NCBI RefSeq assembly: GCF_016595675.1
Contig: NZ_JAENJH010000003.1
Span: 248,001 to 312,000, forward strand
DNA length: 64,000 nucleotides
Reading direction: 5' to 3'
From: Prauserella cavernicola
GTDB taxonomy: Bacteria > Actinomycetota > Actinomycetes > Mycobacteriales > Pseudonocardiaceae
Part shown: positions 55,440 to 62,649 of the stretch, in pieces
Numbering within the stretch: the first letter of the stretch is position 1
Layout of the letters: each line of letters starts with the position of its first letter
The notes under the pieces: generated by a model
Seen by the model: only the letters and a program-made list of their open reading frames with translations
Told to the model about the DNA's origin: nothing
The model's database searches: none
Program-made: the position numbers and the translations under genes

Positions 55440-55820
55440 CTATGCGGCCGACGACAAACCGCCCTGCCCGGCAGGCTTCAACCCCGCCGCACGAAACGAC
55501 ATCCCGAAGTTGACGTTGCCCTGCTTGTCCTTCATCGCCCACGACGACGCCGTCGCCTCCACCAGCTCCACATAGGTGCCCTCGTCGAACCCCTCACCCG
55601 GATCCGCCGCCAGCGTCACCTTGATCTCCTCGCCCTTACCCGCCGGGCGACCATCCGACCGCGGGCGACGCTTCGCGAACACCGACACCACGAACTGCTG
55701 CACACCCTGAAAGTCCGTCGCCGCAACCAGCTCGCCGTTGTCGTCCTCACGCATCTTCATCGCCGGGGCCTCCGACACCATCAACTTGAAGCCGCCCAAG
55801 TTCACCGGGATGTTCCTCAT
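55440..55820 (-). CDS. SCO3933-family AICE regulatory protein
   Basis: 126 residues from ATG 55820 after GGAGGAC. Begins RNIPVNLGGFKLMVSEAPA; middle QQFVVSVFAKRRPRSDGRPA; ends with QGNVNFGMSFRAAGL. The family is found in many AICEs at the head of the transfer operon and is called regulatory in databases without firm evidence; the fold looks OB-like and a single-strand DNA-binding role is conceivable. Its promoter region shares three palindromes with the XRE gene. Confidence 0.82.
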   Translation of the reverse strand: MRNIPVNLGGFKLMVSEAPAMKMREDDNGELVAATDFQGVQQFVVSVFAKRRPRSDGRPAGKGEEIKVTLAADPGEGFDEGTYVELVEATASSWAMKDKQGNVNFGMSFRAAGLKPAGQGGLSSAA

Positions 55821-55835
55821 GCCGTCCTCCTTGTG

Positions 55836-55953
55836 TGCAAATTTGCATCGTCTATGAACGAGGTTATGCCAGGTGGGCAACTGATGACAACCCCGACGAT
55901 GCAAATTTGCATTCATCACTCGAATGGACCAGCGTGCTGGATGCAAATTTGCA
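55836..55953. promoter_or_regulatory. Three TGCAAATTTGCA operators of the AICE switch region
   Basis: The perfect 12-bp palindrome TGCAAATTTGCA occurs at 55836-55847, 55900-55911 and 55942-55953. The first is 15 bases before the SCO3933-type ATG, the last 23 bases before the XRE ATG. Start-to-start spacing is 64 and 42 bases; 42 is four helical turns. This is the likely binding array of the divergent XRE repressor, controlling transfer versus quiescence. Confidence 0.8.
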
Positions 55954-55976
55954 GGTCAGGGGTCTACGCTGGACGC

Positions 55977-56801
55977 ATGACAGCAGTGAGAGAGGAACGC
56001 ATCGCGCGGGAGCTCCGCAGACTGCGCGGGACTTATACGAGTACTGACGTCCAGCGAGCCCTCGGCATCACGCCGTCGAAGCTCTCGCGAATCGAGAGCT
56101 GCAAGGTGCGTCCGAGTCCTGAAGATGTCAGGCGACTCGCTGTGTTCTATGAAGCCGACACCAAGACAGTCGAACGACTCGCGAAGGCCGCCGAGGAACT
56201 CAAGCGGCCAGTCTGGTGGACCGAGTTCGTCGGCCCTGACTGGAGCTCGGCTCTTGGCTACCACCTCGAACTCGAGACCGAGGCCACACGGATCGAGTCC
56301 TGGACCGTCGACCTCGTCCCTGGCCTGATGCAGACCCCTGACTACGCCTCAGCTCTCATCACTGCACGCGTCGACGTCCCAGCGGACCAGCTCGAACGCC
56401 GATTGGAACTCCGGGTTCGTCGACAGCAGCGGGTGCGGGACGGCTCCCTGGAACTCTGGGTGATCGTCAGCGAAGCGGTCCTGCATAACCTGATCGGGGG
56501 AGCAGGGGTACTCCGGGACCAACTTCTGCACCTGGCAGACGCTCCCAGCAACGTAACTGTGCAGGTCCTGCCCTTCTCGGCGGGTGCTCACAGTGGTCTG
56601 GGAGTCAGTTTTCACCTGCTAGAATTCGCCGACTGGCCTACGGTCGGGTATCAGGACACAATCACCCAGGGTCTCTACTACGACGATCCTGACGTGGTTC
56701 AGGGCCTAGCGAGAACAGTTAATGATGTGCGTGCCACGGCACTGAGTCCTAGCGCGTCGCGCGCGGCTCTCAGTCAGCGGGCTACGGAATTGGAAGGGTG
56801 A
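55977..56801 (+). CDS. XRE-family regulator with DUF5753 domain
   Basis: 274 residues. N-terminal Cro/C1-type helix-turn-helix (RRLRGTYTSTDVQRALGITP, SKLSRIESCKVRPSPEDVRR) and a C-terminal DUF5753 region of about 180 residues (SWTVDLVPGLMQTPDYASAL, GGAGVLRDQLLHLADAPSNV). ATG 55977 follows a TCTACGCT box by only a few bases, so the mRNA is probably leaderless. It is divergent from the transfer operon and pairs with a DUF397 gene, the standard actinobacterial duo. Here it is likely the element's repressor or activator. Confidence 0.93.
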   Translation: MTAVREERIARELRRLRGTYTSTDVQRALGITPSKLSRIESCKVRPSPEDVRRLAVFYEADTKTVERLAKAAEELKRPVWWTEFVGPDWSSALGYHLELETEATRIESWTVDLVPGLMQTPDYASALITARVDVPADQLERRLELRVRRQQRVRDGSLELWVIVSEAVLHNLIGGAGVLRDQLLHLADAPSNVTVQVLPFSAGAHSGLGVSFHLLEFADWPTVGYQDTITQGLYYDDPDVVQGLARTVNDVRATALSPSASRAALSQRATELEG

Positions 56802-56805
56802 CCGG

Positions 56806-57015
56806 ATGCTCAGCCGCGAGTGGAAGAAGAGTTCCTACTCTGGTGGGTCAAACGACTGCGTCGAGGCGCGACTCGGTGCCGACGGTGGGGTCGAAGTCCG
56901 CGACAGCAAGGCTCCTGAACTTGGATCGCTCAAGTTCACCCCGAGTGAGTGGGACGCCTTCACTGCTGGAGTCAAGGCCGGTCAGTTCCGCATCCCGGGA
57001 CCGGAACAGAGCTAA
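56806..57015 (+). CDS. DUF397 protein
   Basis: 69 residues: WKKSSYSGGSNDCVEARLG, VRDSKAPELGSLKFTPSEW and DAFTAGVKAGQF, the full DUF397 pattern. Begins 5 bases after the XRE gene, so cotranscribed. Such pairs act as regulator and small modulator; BldB-related systems suggest antagonistic roles, but not proved for this family. Confidence 0.92.
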   Translation: MLSREWKKSSYSGGSNDCVEARLGADGGVEVRDSKAPELGSLKFTPSEWDAFTAGVKAGQFRIPGPEQS

Positions 57016-57030
57016 CGCCAGCACGACCCG

Positions 57031-57063
57031 AGAGGGCCCCGAGCCGCGATGGTTCGGGGCTCT
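57031..57063 (+). terminator. Terminator after the XRE/DUF397 pair
   Basis: AGAGGGCCCCGA pairs with TTCGGGGCTCTCT across a 10-base loop and is followed by TTG. It separates the control pair from the structured region and cargo. Confidence 0.7.
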
Positions 57064-57125
57064 CTTGCTGTCCGGGTCATCCTCATCGTCCCTGCCTGCT
57101 CCAGGCGTGGAGTGTGTGTTCAGAG

Positions 57126-57285
57126 TTTCTTCTCTTGTTCAAGGCGGCCCCTGCGGGGCCGCTGGCCTGCTGCTCTTCTGCTCCGGCCGAGCCTGCGCGG
57201 GGCGTGCGGCTGGCGCCGGTCCCCGCGCATCGGCCGGAGCCGAGGCAGGCCAAGGGGAGCAGGGGAGCGTTGAACAGAAGAAAGA
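57126..57285. repeat. Large imperfect hairpin 1 of the AICE gap
   Basis: The left strand TTTCTTCT...GTTCAAGGC...CCCCTGC...TGGCCTGC...CTCCGGCCGA...GCGCGGGG is matched in reverse by CCCCGCGC, TCGGCCGGAG, GCAGGCCA, GCAGGGGA, GCGTTGAAC and AGAAGAAAG. The arms span about 75 bases each with small bulges; the loop is near 57205-57220. There is no convincing gene in it. It could be a folded RNA, an origin or a decayed inverted element. Confidence 0.65.
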
Positions 57286-57357
57286 ACATGTCCTCGCCGG
57301 ACGGGCTGGCTCCGGGATGGCCGGGGAACGTAGCCGCGGTGCGGTTGGCAGGGTGGG

Positions 57358-57510
57358 CGCTTGGTGGTCATCCCGTCGCCTGACTGATGGCTATCACACC
57401 GAGTCGGAACCGCGAGCCTGGCACATTCGGCCGGCAGTGGGCGAGCAGAGGTCGCGGCTCCGACACGGCGTGATCGAGACGCCATCAGGCGACGGGATGA
57501 CCACCAAGCG
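57358..57510. repeat. Large hairpin 2 with 26-bp perfect terminal inverted repeats
   Basis: The first 26 bases (CGCTTGGTGGTCATC then CCGTCGCCTGA) are exactly repeated in reverse at the right end (TCAGGCGACGG then GATGACCACCAAGCG). Inside, TCACACCGAGTCGGAACC matches, in reverse, GGCTCCGACACGGCGTGA with three changes. About 35 bases form the loop. No target duplication is visible at its ends. It ends 54 bases before the cargo membrane-protein start, so it may be in its leader. Confidence 0.75.
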
Positions 57511-57564
57511 TTAGAGTCTAGACTTTGAGGAGCGCGGCGTTCCGAATTCATTGGAGTGGCTAAG

Positions 57565-58212
57565 GTGGACGTGGCTGCATTAGTAATATCTATTTTCGCC
57601 TTCGGCCTAGCATTGGCTGGATTCATCTATGCAAGAATTGAATTCCGGAGGACTGGCCCACTGATTGATGTCCGCTTGATGAAAGGTGGCGTCAAGAATT
57701 CTGAAGGATCGGGCTTCTTGGTCGATGAGCGCGCAGAAGCTTGGATCGACCTTCCTGTCTCGAATAAAAATCACAATGCACTGGCCGCTTGGACGGAGTA
57801 TTCGGTCTACGGTGTGCATGTGATAAATAAGGGACGCAGTCGAATTCTAGTGCGAAAAGTCTATCTAGAGCAAGACCTTACGCCCAGTAAAAAATGGGCC
57901 GAACTGACGGCTGACGCAAAAGGAAAGAAGAATCATCACGTCGTTATGAAGATGGATCACTCGGTCGAGCATGGGGGGTTTAGTCATGGTTCGGAGTTGC
58001 CCTGCTCAATCGAGGGAAATTCCGATGCCTACTGGGCCGTTTCCGCCCTTCGCCTCCTAGAATGCAATTTTGATCATCTGGTGAACTATGCCATTCAGTT
58101 GGGAGACGGAACGGTAGTACGCACCAAGAAGTTCCAAATTGAGTCATTCTCTGATGAGGAACGAGAAAAAGTCTTTGGCAACTTTACGTCGGCAAGCGAT
58201 GAAGAGGTTTAG
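57565..58212 (+). CDS. AICE cargo: membrane-anchored hypothetical protein
   Basis: 215 residues. One N-terminal membrane helix (ALVISIFAFGLALAGFIYAR, about 5-24), then a globular domain with no family I recognise (YSVYGVHVINKGRSRILVRK, YLEQDLTPSKKWAELTADA, YAIQLGDGTVVRTKKFQIES). GTG 57565 follows GGAG by 8 bases; another GTG nine bases earlier is possible. The DNA is visibly more AT-rich than the rest of the element, which points to separate acquisition. It is convergent with the two-gene cargo unit. Could be a membrane effector of a defence unit; this is conjecture. Confidence 0.8.
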   Translation: MDVAALVISIFAFGLALAGFIYARIEFRRTGPLIDVRLMKGGVKNSEGSGFLVDERAEAWIDLPVSNKNHNALAAWTEYSVYGVHVINKGRSRILVRKVYLEQDLTPSKKWAELTADAKGKKNHHVVMKMDHSVEHGGFSHGSELPCSIEGNSDAYWAVSALRLLECNFDHLVNYAIQLGDGTVVRTKKFQIESFSDEEREKVFGNFTSASDEEV

Positions 58213-58283
58213 TTCGGCGCCTGAGCTTACCCCGTGAAGGAGGGGCCACCAGGTCGCCAGCGACTTGACTGGGCAGTCGTTGG

Positions 58284-59714
58284 CTACTCTCGCTCACTCT
58301 GCTCGCCGAATATCTTCACCCGCTCGCCTTCCGAGATCGGGTACCGGTATCCGAGTATATCGAATGACGATCGCGCCAGATCGACAAGCGCTGCGTCGTT
58401 CCCTTCGGCCGTGTTGTGTTTGAAATCAACGTCGACGTCTGACGCTCCCGCGACTGTGCCTCGAACGCTTAGGCGCCTCAATTTGAAGTCGTCATCCATT
58501 GTTTCGAATATTGAGTCGACATCTCGGAGGACATCTGAGCTTTCGTCATTTGTGCTAACGCTAATCCTACGAACAACGCCTTGAAGCTCCGCAGACGAGA
58601 CCGCCGAACCGGACAGGGCGGGTCGGAGGTCTTCCCACCGTGCTAGCGGCGAGTCGTCCCTACCGGACGCTTGTCGTTTGTCGGTAGTGAAGTGTACCGT
58701 CCACGGGCCCGCCGAGGCGGTGAGCATCTTTGCGTGAATGTACCAGCGAGGTTCTGGATGTTCTTCCTCGTCGAACCACTCGGAATTCAAGCTGACAGCG
58801 GAACGATTCGCGCGCCAGTAGTGGAGATTGGCTCGAACCAATGAGCCGATATCGACCTCTTCCAATTCGGCGGATATCTTCTGAATCTCTTTTAGTCCCA
58901 CCATGCTTCCGATGTACTCCCAGAAAGTTGACTCGTCTTCCTCCTGGGCGCGTCGGAGCAAATATGGAAGCAGGATTCTTATCTCATCGGTTTCAAGTTT
59001 TCCTCGGACGAGATTTTCGCCACCATCCTCGTCGGCGTGGAGCATTTCTATGTCACCCGTTCGGGCCATCCTTACAATGGATGCCGCCCGGCGGAGTCGC
59101 AATGATGCGTCTTCGCGAAAAAGTCGCGATACAGTCGATTCGAATCGGTCAATGTAATCGATGTCTTGCCCGAGGTTATCACTTCCCCTGTAGCGGGGAA
59201 GGTCGGCGGCCGTCTGGCTTATGATCAACCCCTTGCCGCCTCGAACTACATTCCTTCGGAAGAGATCGAATAGTGGTGCTGCTACAGATTCCCGCACCAA
59301 TTTTAAGTTATCAAATTCAGCAAACTCGTCGATCGACGGTGCATTTGTGACTAGCGCATTGGGTGACCTCTCGATTTCCCCTTCGAGCTCGTCGGCCACC
59401 TCGCTATCGTCATGAGACGAATCCAGGGAGAAAAACACCGGGTTGGAGCCGCCCAACAAGTCAACGTCTCGCGCCGCTTGAGTCGATCTAAAGTTGTAGC
59501 GCAAGTAAACTTCGCGGTCCTGCCTCGCGCCCCAGCTTAGAACTAGGTCCGGTGCGAAGCTGTGATTGAAGTAGTCGGTCTTTTTGATTTCAGCCGAGGG
59601 GTCCAACTTTTCAAGTTCCGCAATCACGGCGCCCTTAATCCCCTCGATGACGTCGTCCGGGTTGTCCGAGATGAGGGCAGAAGCAACCGCGTTCTGCAGC
59701 GAGGTCTCCGGCAT
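58284..59714 (-). CDS. AICE cargo: large protein of nuclease-associated pair (476 aa)
   Basis: 476 residues from ATG 59714, after the strong SD GGAGGGGG that lies in the end of the upstream gene. N-terminal region: HSFAPDLVLSWGARQDREVY then LRYNFRS, recalling a PD-(D/E)XK core with Asp56 and Glu69 but Tyr in the Lys place, so degenerate if real. Near 327-329 HAKMLTASAGPW looks like an H-x-K motif of phospholipase D proteins, but the following Asp is absent. Acidic, AT-rich codon usage. No family recognised. The pair is a candidate defence system. Confidence 0.8.
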   Translation of the reverse strand: MPETSLQNAVASALISDNPDDVIEGIKGAVIAELEKLDPSAEIKKTDYFNHSFAPDLVLSWGARQDREVYLRYNFRSTQAARDVDLLGGSNPVFFSLDSSHDDSEVADELEGEIERSPNALVTNAPSIDEFAEFDNLKLVRESVAAPLFDLFRRNVVRGGKGLIISQTAADLPRYRGSDNLGQDIDYIDRFESTVSRLFREDASLRLRRAASIVRMARTGDIEMLHADEDGGENLVRGKLETDEIRILLPYLLRRAQEEDESTFWEYIGSMVGLKEIQKISAELEEVDIGSLVRANLHYWRANRSAVSLNSEWFDEEEHPEPRWYIHAKMLTASAGPWTVHFTTDKRQASGRDDSPLARWEDLRPALSGSAVSSAELQGVVRRISVSTNDESSDVLRDVDSIFETMDDDFKLRRLSVRGTVAGASDVDVDFKHNTAEGNDAALVDLARSSFDILGYRYPISEGERVKIFGEQSERE

Positions 59715-59716
59715 TT

Positions 59717-60316
59717 TTATGCCCCCTCCCGCTTCAAGTGCATCATCGCCAACTTCAGCTCTTCGGCCGTCAAGGTCAGCTCCTCCTGCTGGCGGTCGGT
59801 CAGCACCACAAGCCAGAGCCTGTCGGCGACCGTCCGGCACAGTTCCTTGTCGGGCTCCGCCGACTCGGCGTTACCGTCACCGCCGCCCAACTGGAGGCTG
59901 TCTACATGCTTCTCCACTGCCTCGTACACGTACTCATGTGACAGTAGGCGCGGCCAAGCACCCTGACTGAAGGGATGCCAGGTGATCCACATGAACTCCG
60001 CGCCGTCGTCCATTTCCTCACGCTGGGCACGCGCTGTGATGCTGTACACGTCCGCTATGTACTCCAGGTACAGAGTCCCCTGGGCTCCCGCGGTGGTGTA
60101 CTTCTTGGCTTCAACGAACAGCGGACGGCGTCTCTCGCCCAGGAAGTGGCCTGCGAGATCGTAGGTCTTCTTGGAGCCGTCCAAACGCTGGCGTTTGCAC
60201 AAGTTAACGTGATCGTAAGCTGTCCAAGGAAGCCGGAGGTGGGTTGTGCCCTCCAGATACTGCTTCACGCGAAAGACTCCGTCGCGTCCCAGTTCGTGCG
60301 CCTCCTCAGCGGACAT
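59717..60316 (-). CDS. AICE cargo: PD-(D/E)XK nuclease-like protein (199 aa)
   Basis: 199 residues. The core reads DGSKKTYDLAGHFLGERRR then PLFVEAKKYTTAG: Asp53, then Glu69-x-Lys71, the classical nuclease catalytic pattern between two beta strands, preceded by an amphipathic helix (GRDGVFRVKQYLE). The C-terminal half is helical (YEAVEKHVDSLQLGGGDG, DRQQEELTLTAEELKLAMMH). Two bases separate it from the large partner, whose ribosome binding site it contains. Nuclease activity is inferred; restriction or anti-phage function is plausible. Confidence 0.8.
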   Translation of the reverse strand: MSAEEAHELGRDGVFRVKQYLEGTTHLRLPWTAYDHVNLCKRQRLDGSKKTYDLAGHFLGERRRPLFVEAKKYTTAGAQGTLYLEYIADVYSITARAQREEMDDGAEFMWITWHPFSQGAWPRLLSHEYVYEAVEKHVDSLQLGGGDGNAESAEPDKELCRTVADRLWLVVLTDRQQEELTLTAEELKLAMMHLKREGA

Positions 60317-60611
60317 GGTCTCGGAGAGTAGTCGACCGGGCGTCAGCGCGTAAGAGAATGATCATATTCCACTCAGAACGCCCAGGCTCACGTGTCTGAC
60401 AGCGAGGTGGTAGCCGGTGGTTGAGGCTGGCGCGCCGTCTCATGGCGCGGTCGGTGGTTAGCCTGGGCAAGATCGAGTGGCCGACTTACGCCCCGCAATG
60501 ACCAGTAGACGACCACAGACGGCGAGGCATGACGAGTCGACTGCTCGTCTGTTTGCCCAGGTCACGACACGCGACGGTCGAGATCGCTGAGGAACGACAA
60601 GGATCGATCGG

Positions 60612-60663
60612 AAATCGATTCAGTGCGGGTTCGAGTCCCGTCGGGGGCACCACCTGCACTGGT
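60612..60663. repeat. attR (tRNA 3' end direct repeat)
   Basis: Same 52 bases as attL apart from one change. It holds the original chromosomal 3' end of the tRNA gene. The 60317-60611 interval between the cargo and attR has no convincing gene, only a small GACGAG...CTCGTC inverted repeat near 60532-60550. Confidence 0.92.
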
Positions 60664-60673
60664 ACCGGTTTCG

Positions 60674-60705
60674 AAATGGGGCACCGAACGCGGTGCCCCA
60701 TTTTT
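60674..60705 (+). terminator. Original tRNA terminator
   Basis: AAATGGGGCACCG pairs with CGGTGCCCCATTT over a 4-base loop and ends in TTTTT. It is a classical terminator, 18 bases after the tRNA sequence in attR, and would have served the tRNA before insertion. Confidence 0.88.
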
Positions 60706-60791
60706 CGTGTCCGGGTTCGGATCAGTAGCTGTAACGGGGTCGAGTGGCCAGCGATTTTGATGGAAGTATCAACATCGCTGCGAGAGGCTCC

Positions 60792-61209
60792 ATGAAGCGC
60801 AGCCTTGCGGCCGCGCTGTTCGCGCTGGCCCTTTTGACCGTCGGCTGCACCGCCGAGAGCGACCACGGCACACCCACGACGAAACAGCGGCCGACGCCCG
60901 TCGCCTCGTCGACCGCCGAGAGCCCGTCGACCACCTCGCAGCCGTCGGCTACTTGGCGCGAACCCGCCGCCGTGGGCCGAGTTGCTCCGGGTCGCGCTGA
61001 CGGCGCCCTCGTCCGATTACTGGCCCGAGCGCGCGCTCTCGTGGCTCGAAGATGGCTACCCGGTGGGGCCGTTGTTCGATGTGCTCGCGTGGTTGAAGGA
61101 TGCGCCTGGGCGATCGCAGGCCGTGCGCCACCGGGCCTTGCGGCTGTGGAAGGCCGAGCGGGCAACAAGATCAAGTGTCGGCAGCATCTCTCCTGGCAAT
61201 GGCCGGTAA
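60792..61209 (+). pseudogene. Lipoprotein gene, probably frameshifted
   Basis: ATG 60792 begins MKRSLAAALFALALLTVGC, a clear lipoprotein signal with lipobox TVGC, followed by a Thr/Ser-rich linker. After about 50 residues the frame becomes Arg-rich and unlike a protein. In the +1 frame, from about 60950, a credible continuation appears (NPPPWAELLRVALTAPSSDY, WPERALSWLEDGYPVGPLF, VLAWLKDAPGRSQAV) ending at 61209. A single indel near 60940 would join them. Adjacent to attR, so may be a relic. Sequencing error is the alternative. Confidence 0.5.
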
Positions 61210-61341
61210 GGGACTCCGCGTCCTGGCTGCGAGATTCAGCTCAATCGGCTGATGCGCACGTAGTCTGTTCTCGCGGGACGGAACGTGGTGGCAGTGGGGC
61301 CAGGCCGTTCCGGTAGCGGCTCGAGCGAGCAGGAGATTCGC

Positions 61342-62124
61342 ATGGTCACTCCCGTGGAGTCCGTCGGGCAGCCGGATCGGCGGCACAATCCCTTGATCGC
61401 CCAGGCGAGCTTCGGCTGGTTGCCCGAGGTGATCACGGGGGTCGAGTACGGCGTCGGCCGACATGGCGACAACGTGGTGGCGGTGGGACGGGGCCAGTTT
61501 CCCCCGATGATCTGCCTCACCGTGTACGACGAGGAGCCGCCGCTCGACCGGCTCGGCAACATGGGCGGCAAACCGGTGGCGATACCCACCAAGGTCGGCG
61601 AGCACGACGGTTACTGGATCTCCATCGATCCCGGTGATCCGCTGAACGGTGGCAGTGTCCTGTTGCGCTGGCCGGCCGGTGGAGACAGGTGGGCCGAGAT
61701 CTATGCCTACTACCTCGATGTTCGCGAGCCCGCGCAGATGCTGCTCAGGGTGGCCGCCGATGTACGGACTGTGGCCCATGCCGTCCCGTTGCCGTTGCAC
61801 ATCAGCAGCGTGCCGGACAACTTCCGGATCGGTGACGTGGTGACCACGCGCCGACCGGACTGTTCTGACACGGAGTGGAGCGTCGAGTTCTTCTACACCG
61901 TCAACGGGTCCAATGTGTACATCTCCGTCAAGCCGGAGGGTGGGGAGCCGCCGCGCCAGGCCGGCGCTGTCTGCAAGACCGAGAACGGGCTCACCGCCTG
62001 TGTCGCCGTCGAGCGCCCGATAGCAGCGGATCTGGATTACCTCGGCGGAGTGCAGGGGCTGCTCGATCGCATCACCCTGCTCGGTCCCGACGAGGACAGC
62101 TGGACCGTCCAGGTGATCGGATGA
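61342..62124 (+). CDS. Hypothetical protein (260 aa)
   Basis: 260 residues from ATG 61342, with AGGAG 6 bases upstream; the frame is open to GTG 61285. No signal peptide or membrane span. Visible features: NPLIAQASFGWLPEVITGV, AEIYAYYLDVREPAQMLLRV, two cysteines (RRPDCSDTE, GAVCKTENG) and DYLGGVQGLLDRITLLG. Proteins like this in related genomes often have an N-terminal helical anchor, so this copy could be truncated, but I cannot show that. Function unknown. Confidence 0.7.
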   Translation: MVTPVESVGQPDRRHNPLIAQASFGWLPEVITGVEYGVGRHGDNVVAVGRGQFPPMICLTVYDEEPPLDRLGNMGGKPVAIPTKVGEHDGYWISIDPGDPLNGGSVLLRWPAGGDRWAEIYAYYLDVREPAQMLLRVAADVRTVAHAVPLPLHISSVPDNFRIGDVVTTRRPDCSDTEWSVEFFYTVNGSNVYISVKPEGGEPPRQAGAVCKTENGLTACVAVERPIAADLDYLGGVQGLLDRITLLGPDEDSWTVQVIG

Positions 62125-62126
62125 TT

Positions 62127-62142
62127 GTATAAGCGCTGTTAC
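62127..62142. promoter_or_regulatory. MarR operator-like palindrome with -10 box
   Basis: GTATAAGCGCTGTTAC matches its own reverse complement at 12 of 16 positions. It lies 9 bases before the MarR ATG and includes a TATAAG-like -10 region. Fits autoregulation of the MarR-MFS pair. Confidence 0.5.
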
Positions 62143-62151
62143 GATGGCGCC

Positions 62152-62649
62152 ATGACGACTGCCGGGTCGACGGGGGAGGACCCCACCGAGCGCAGCCAGT
62201 GGGGTCCGCTACGCAGGCTGCTCACCGCGATGGACGACGACATCGCCGCGCTCTACGCCGAGCGCGGCGTCGTCGGTGTTCGGCCCCGGTTCGCGGCGCC
62301 GCTCATTCGGCTGTCCCGCGCCGGCTCGATGACCATCCGGCAGTTGGCGGAGTCGCTGGGCGTCACGCATTCGGCCATGAGCCAGACGGTCGGGGCGATG
62401 CGCCGCGAGGGGCTCGTCACCAGCAGTCCCGGCGCCGACGCGCGCACGCGCGAGGTGACGCTCACCGAACGGGCCGTGGCGCTCGTGCCCTTCCTCGAGG
62501 CCGAGTGGCGGGCCACCGAGGACGCCGTCGCCGAGTTGGAGGCGGAGCTGCCCTACGCGATGAGCGACGTGGTGCGTGACATCGAGGCGGCCCTGTCCCG
62601 GCGTTCGTTCCACGACCGGATCGTGCGCAGGCTCGCGCGCGACTCGTGA
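62152..62649 (+). CDS. MarR family transcriptional regulator
   Basis: 165 residues. Winged helix with RLSRAGSMTIRQLAESLGVT, then HSAMSQTVGAMRREGLVTSS and the wing DARTREVTLTERA. ATG 62152 is used; the longer frame begins in the promoter. Its stop overlaps the MFS gene start (GTGA), so it is cotranscribed with the transporter it probably regulates. Confidence 0.9.
   Translation: MTTAGSTGEDPTERSQWGPLRRLLTAMDDDIAALYAERGVVGVRPRFAAPLIRLSRAGSMTIRQLAESLGVTHSAMSQTVGAMRREGLVTSSPGADARTREVTLTERAVALVPFLEAEWRATEDAVAELEAELPYAMSDVVRDIEAALSRRSFHDRIVRRLARDS

Larger units (their letters stand above)
47375..60663. mobile_element. Integrated AICE (pSAM2-like integrative and conjugative element), about 13.3 kb
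   Basis: Bounded by 52-bp direct repeats covering the tRNA 3' end. It has the full core of an actinomycete ICE: tyrosine integrase next to attL, a MerR-like excisionase, a rolling-circle RepSA-like initiator, an FtsK/TraSA-like translocase for double-stranded DNA transfer, a DUF2637 membrane protein, an SCO3933-type gene, and an XRE/DUF397 control pair. Cargo lies between the control pair and attR. All core frames are open, so the element may be active. Confidence 0.92.

Noticed and set aside
58700-58760. Phospholipase D active site in the large cargo protein
   Set aside because: HAK is present but the Asp and following Gly/Asn of the HKD motif are not; noted only as a weak resemblance.
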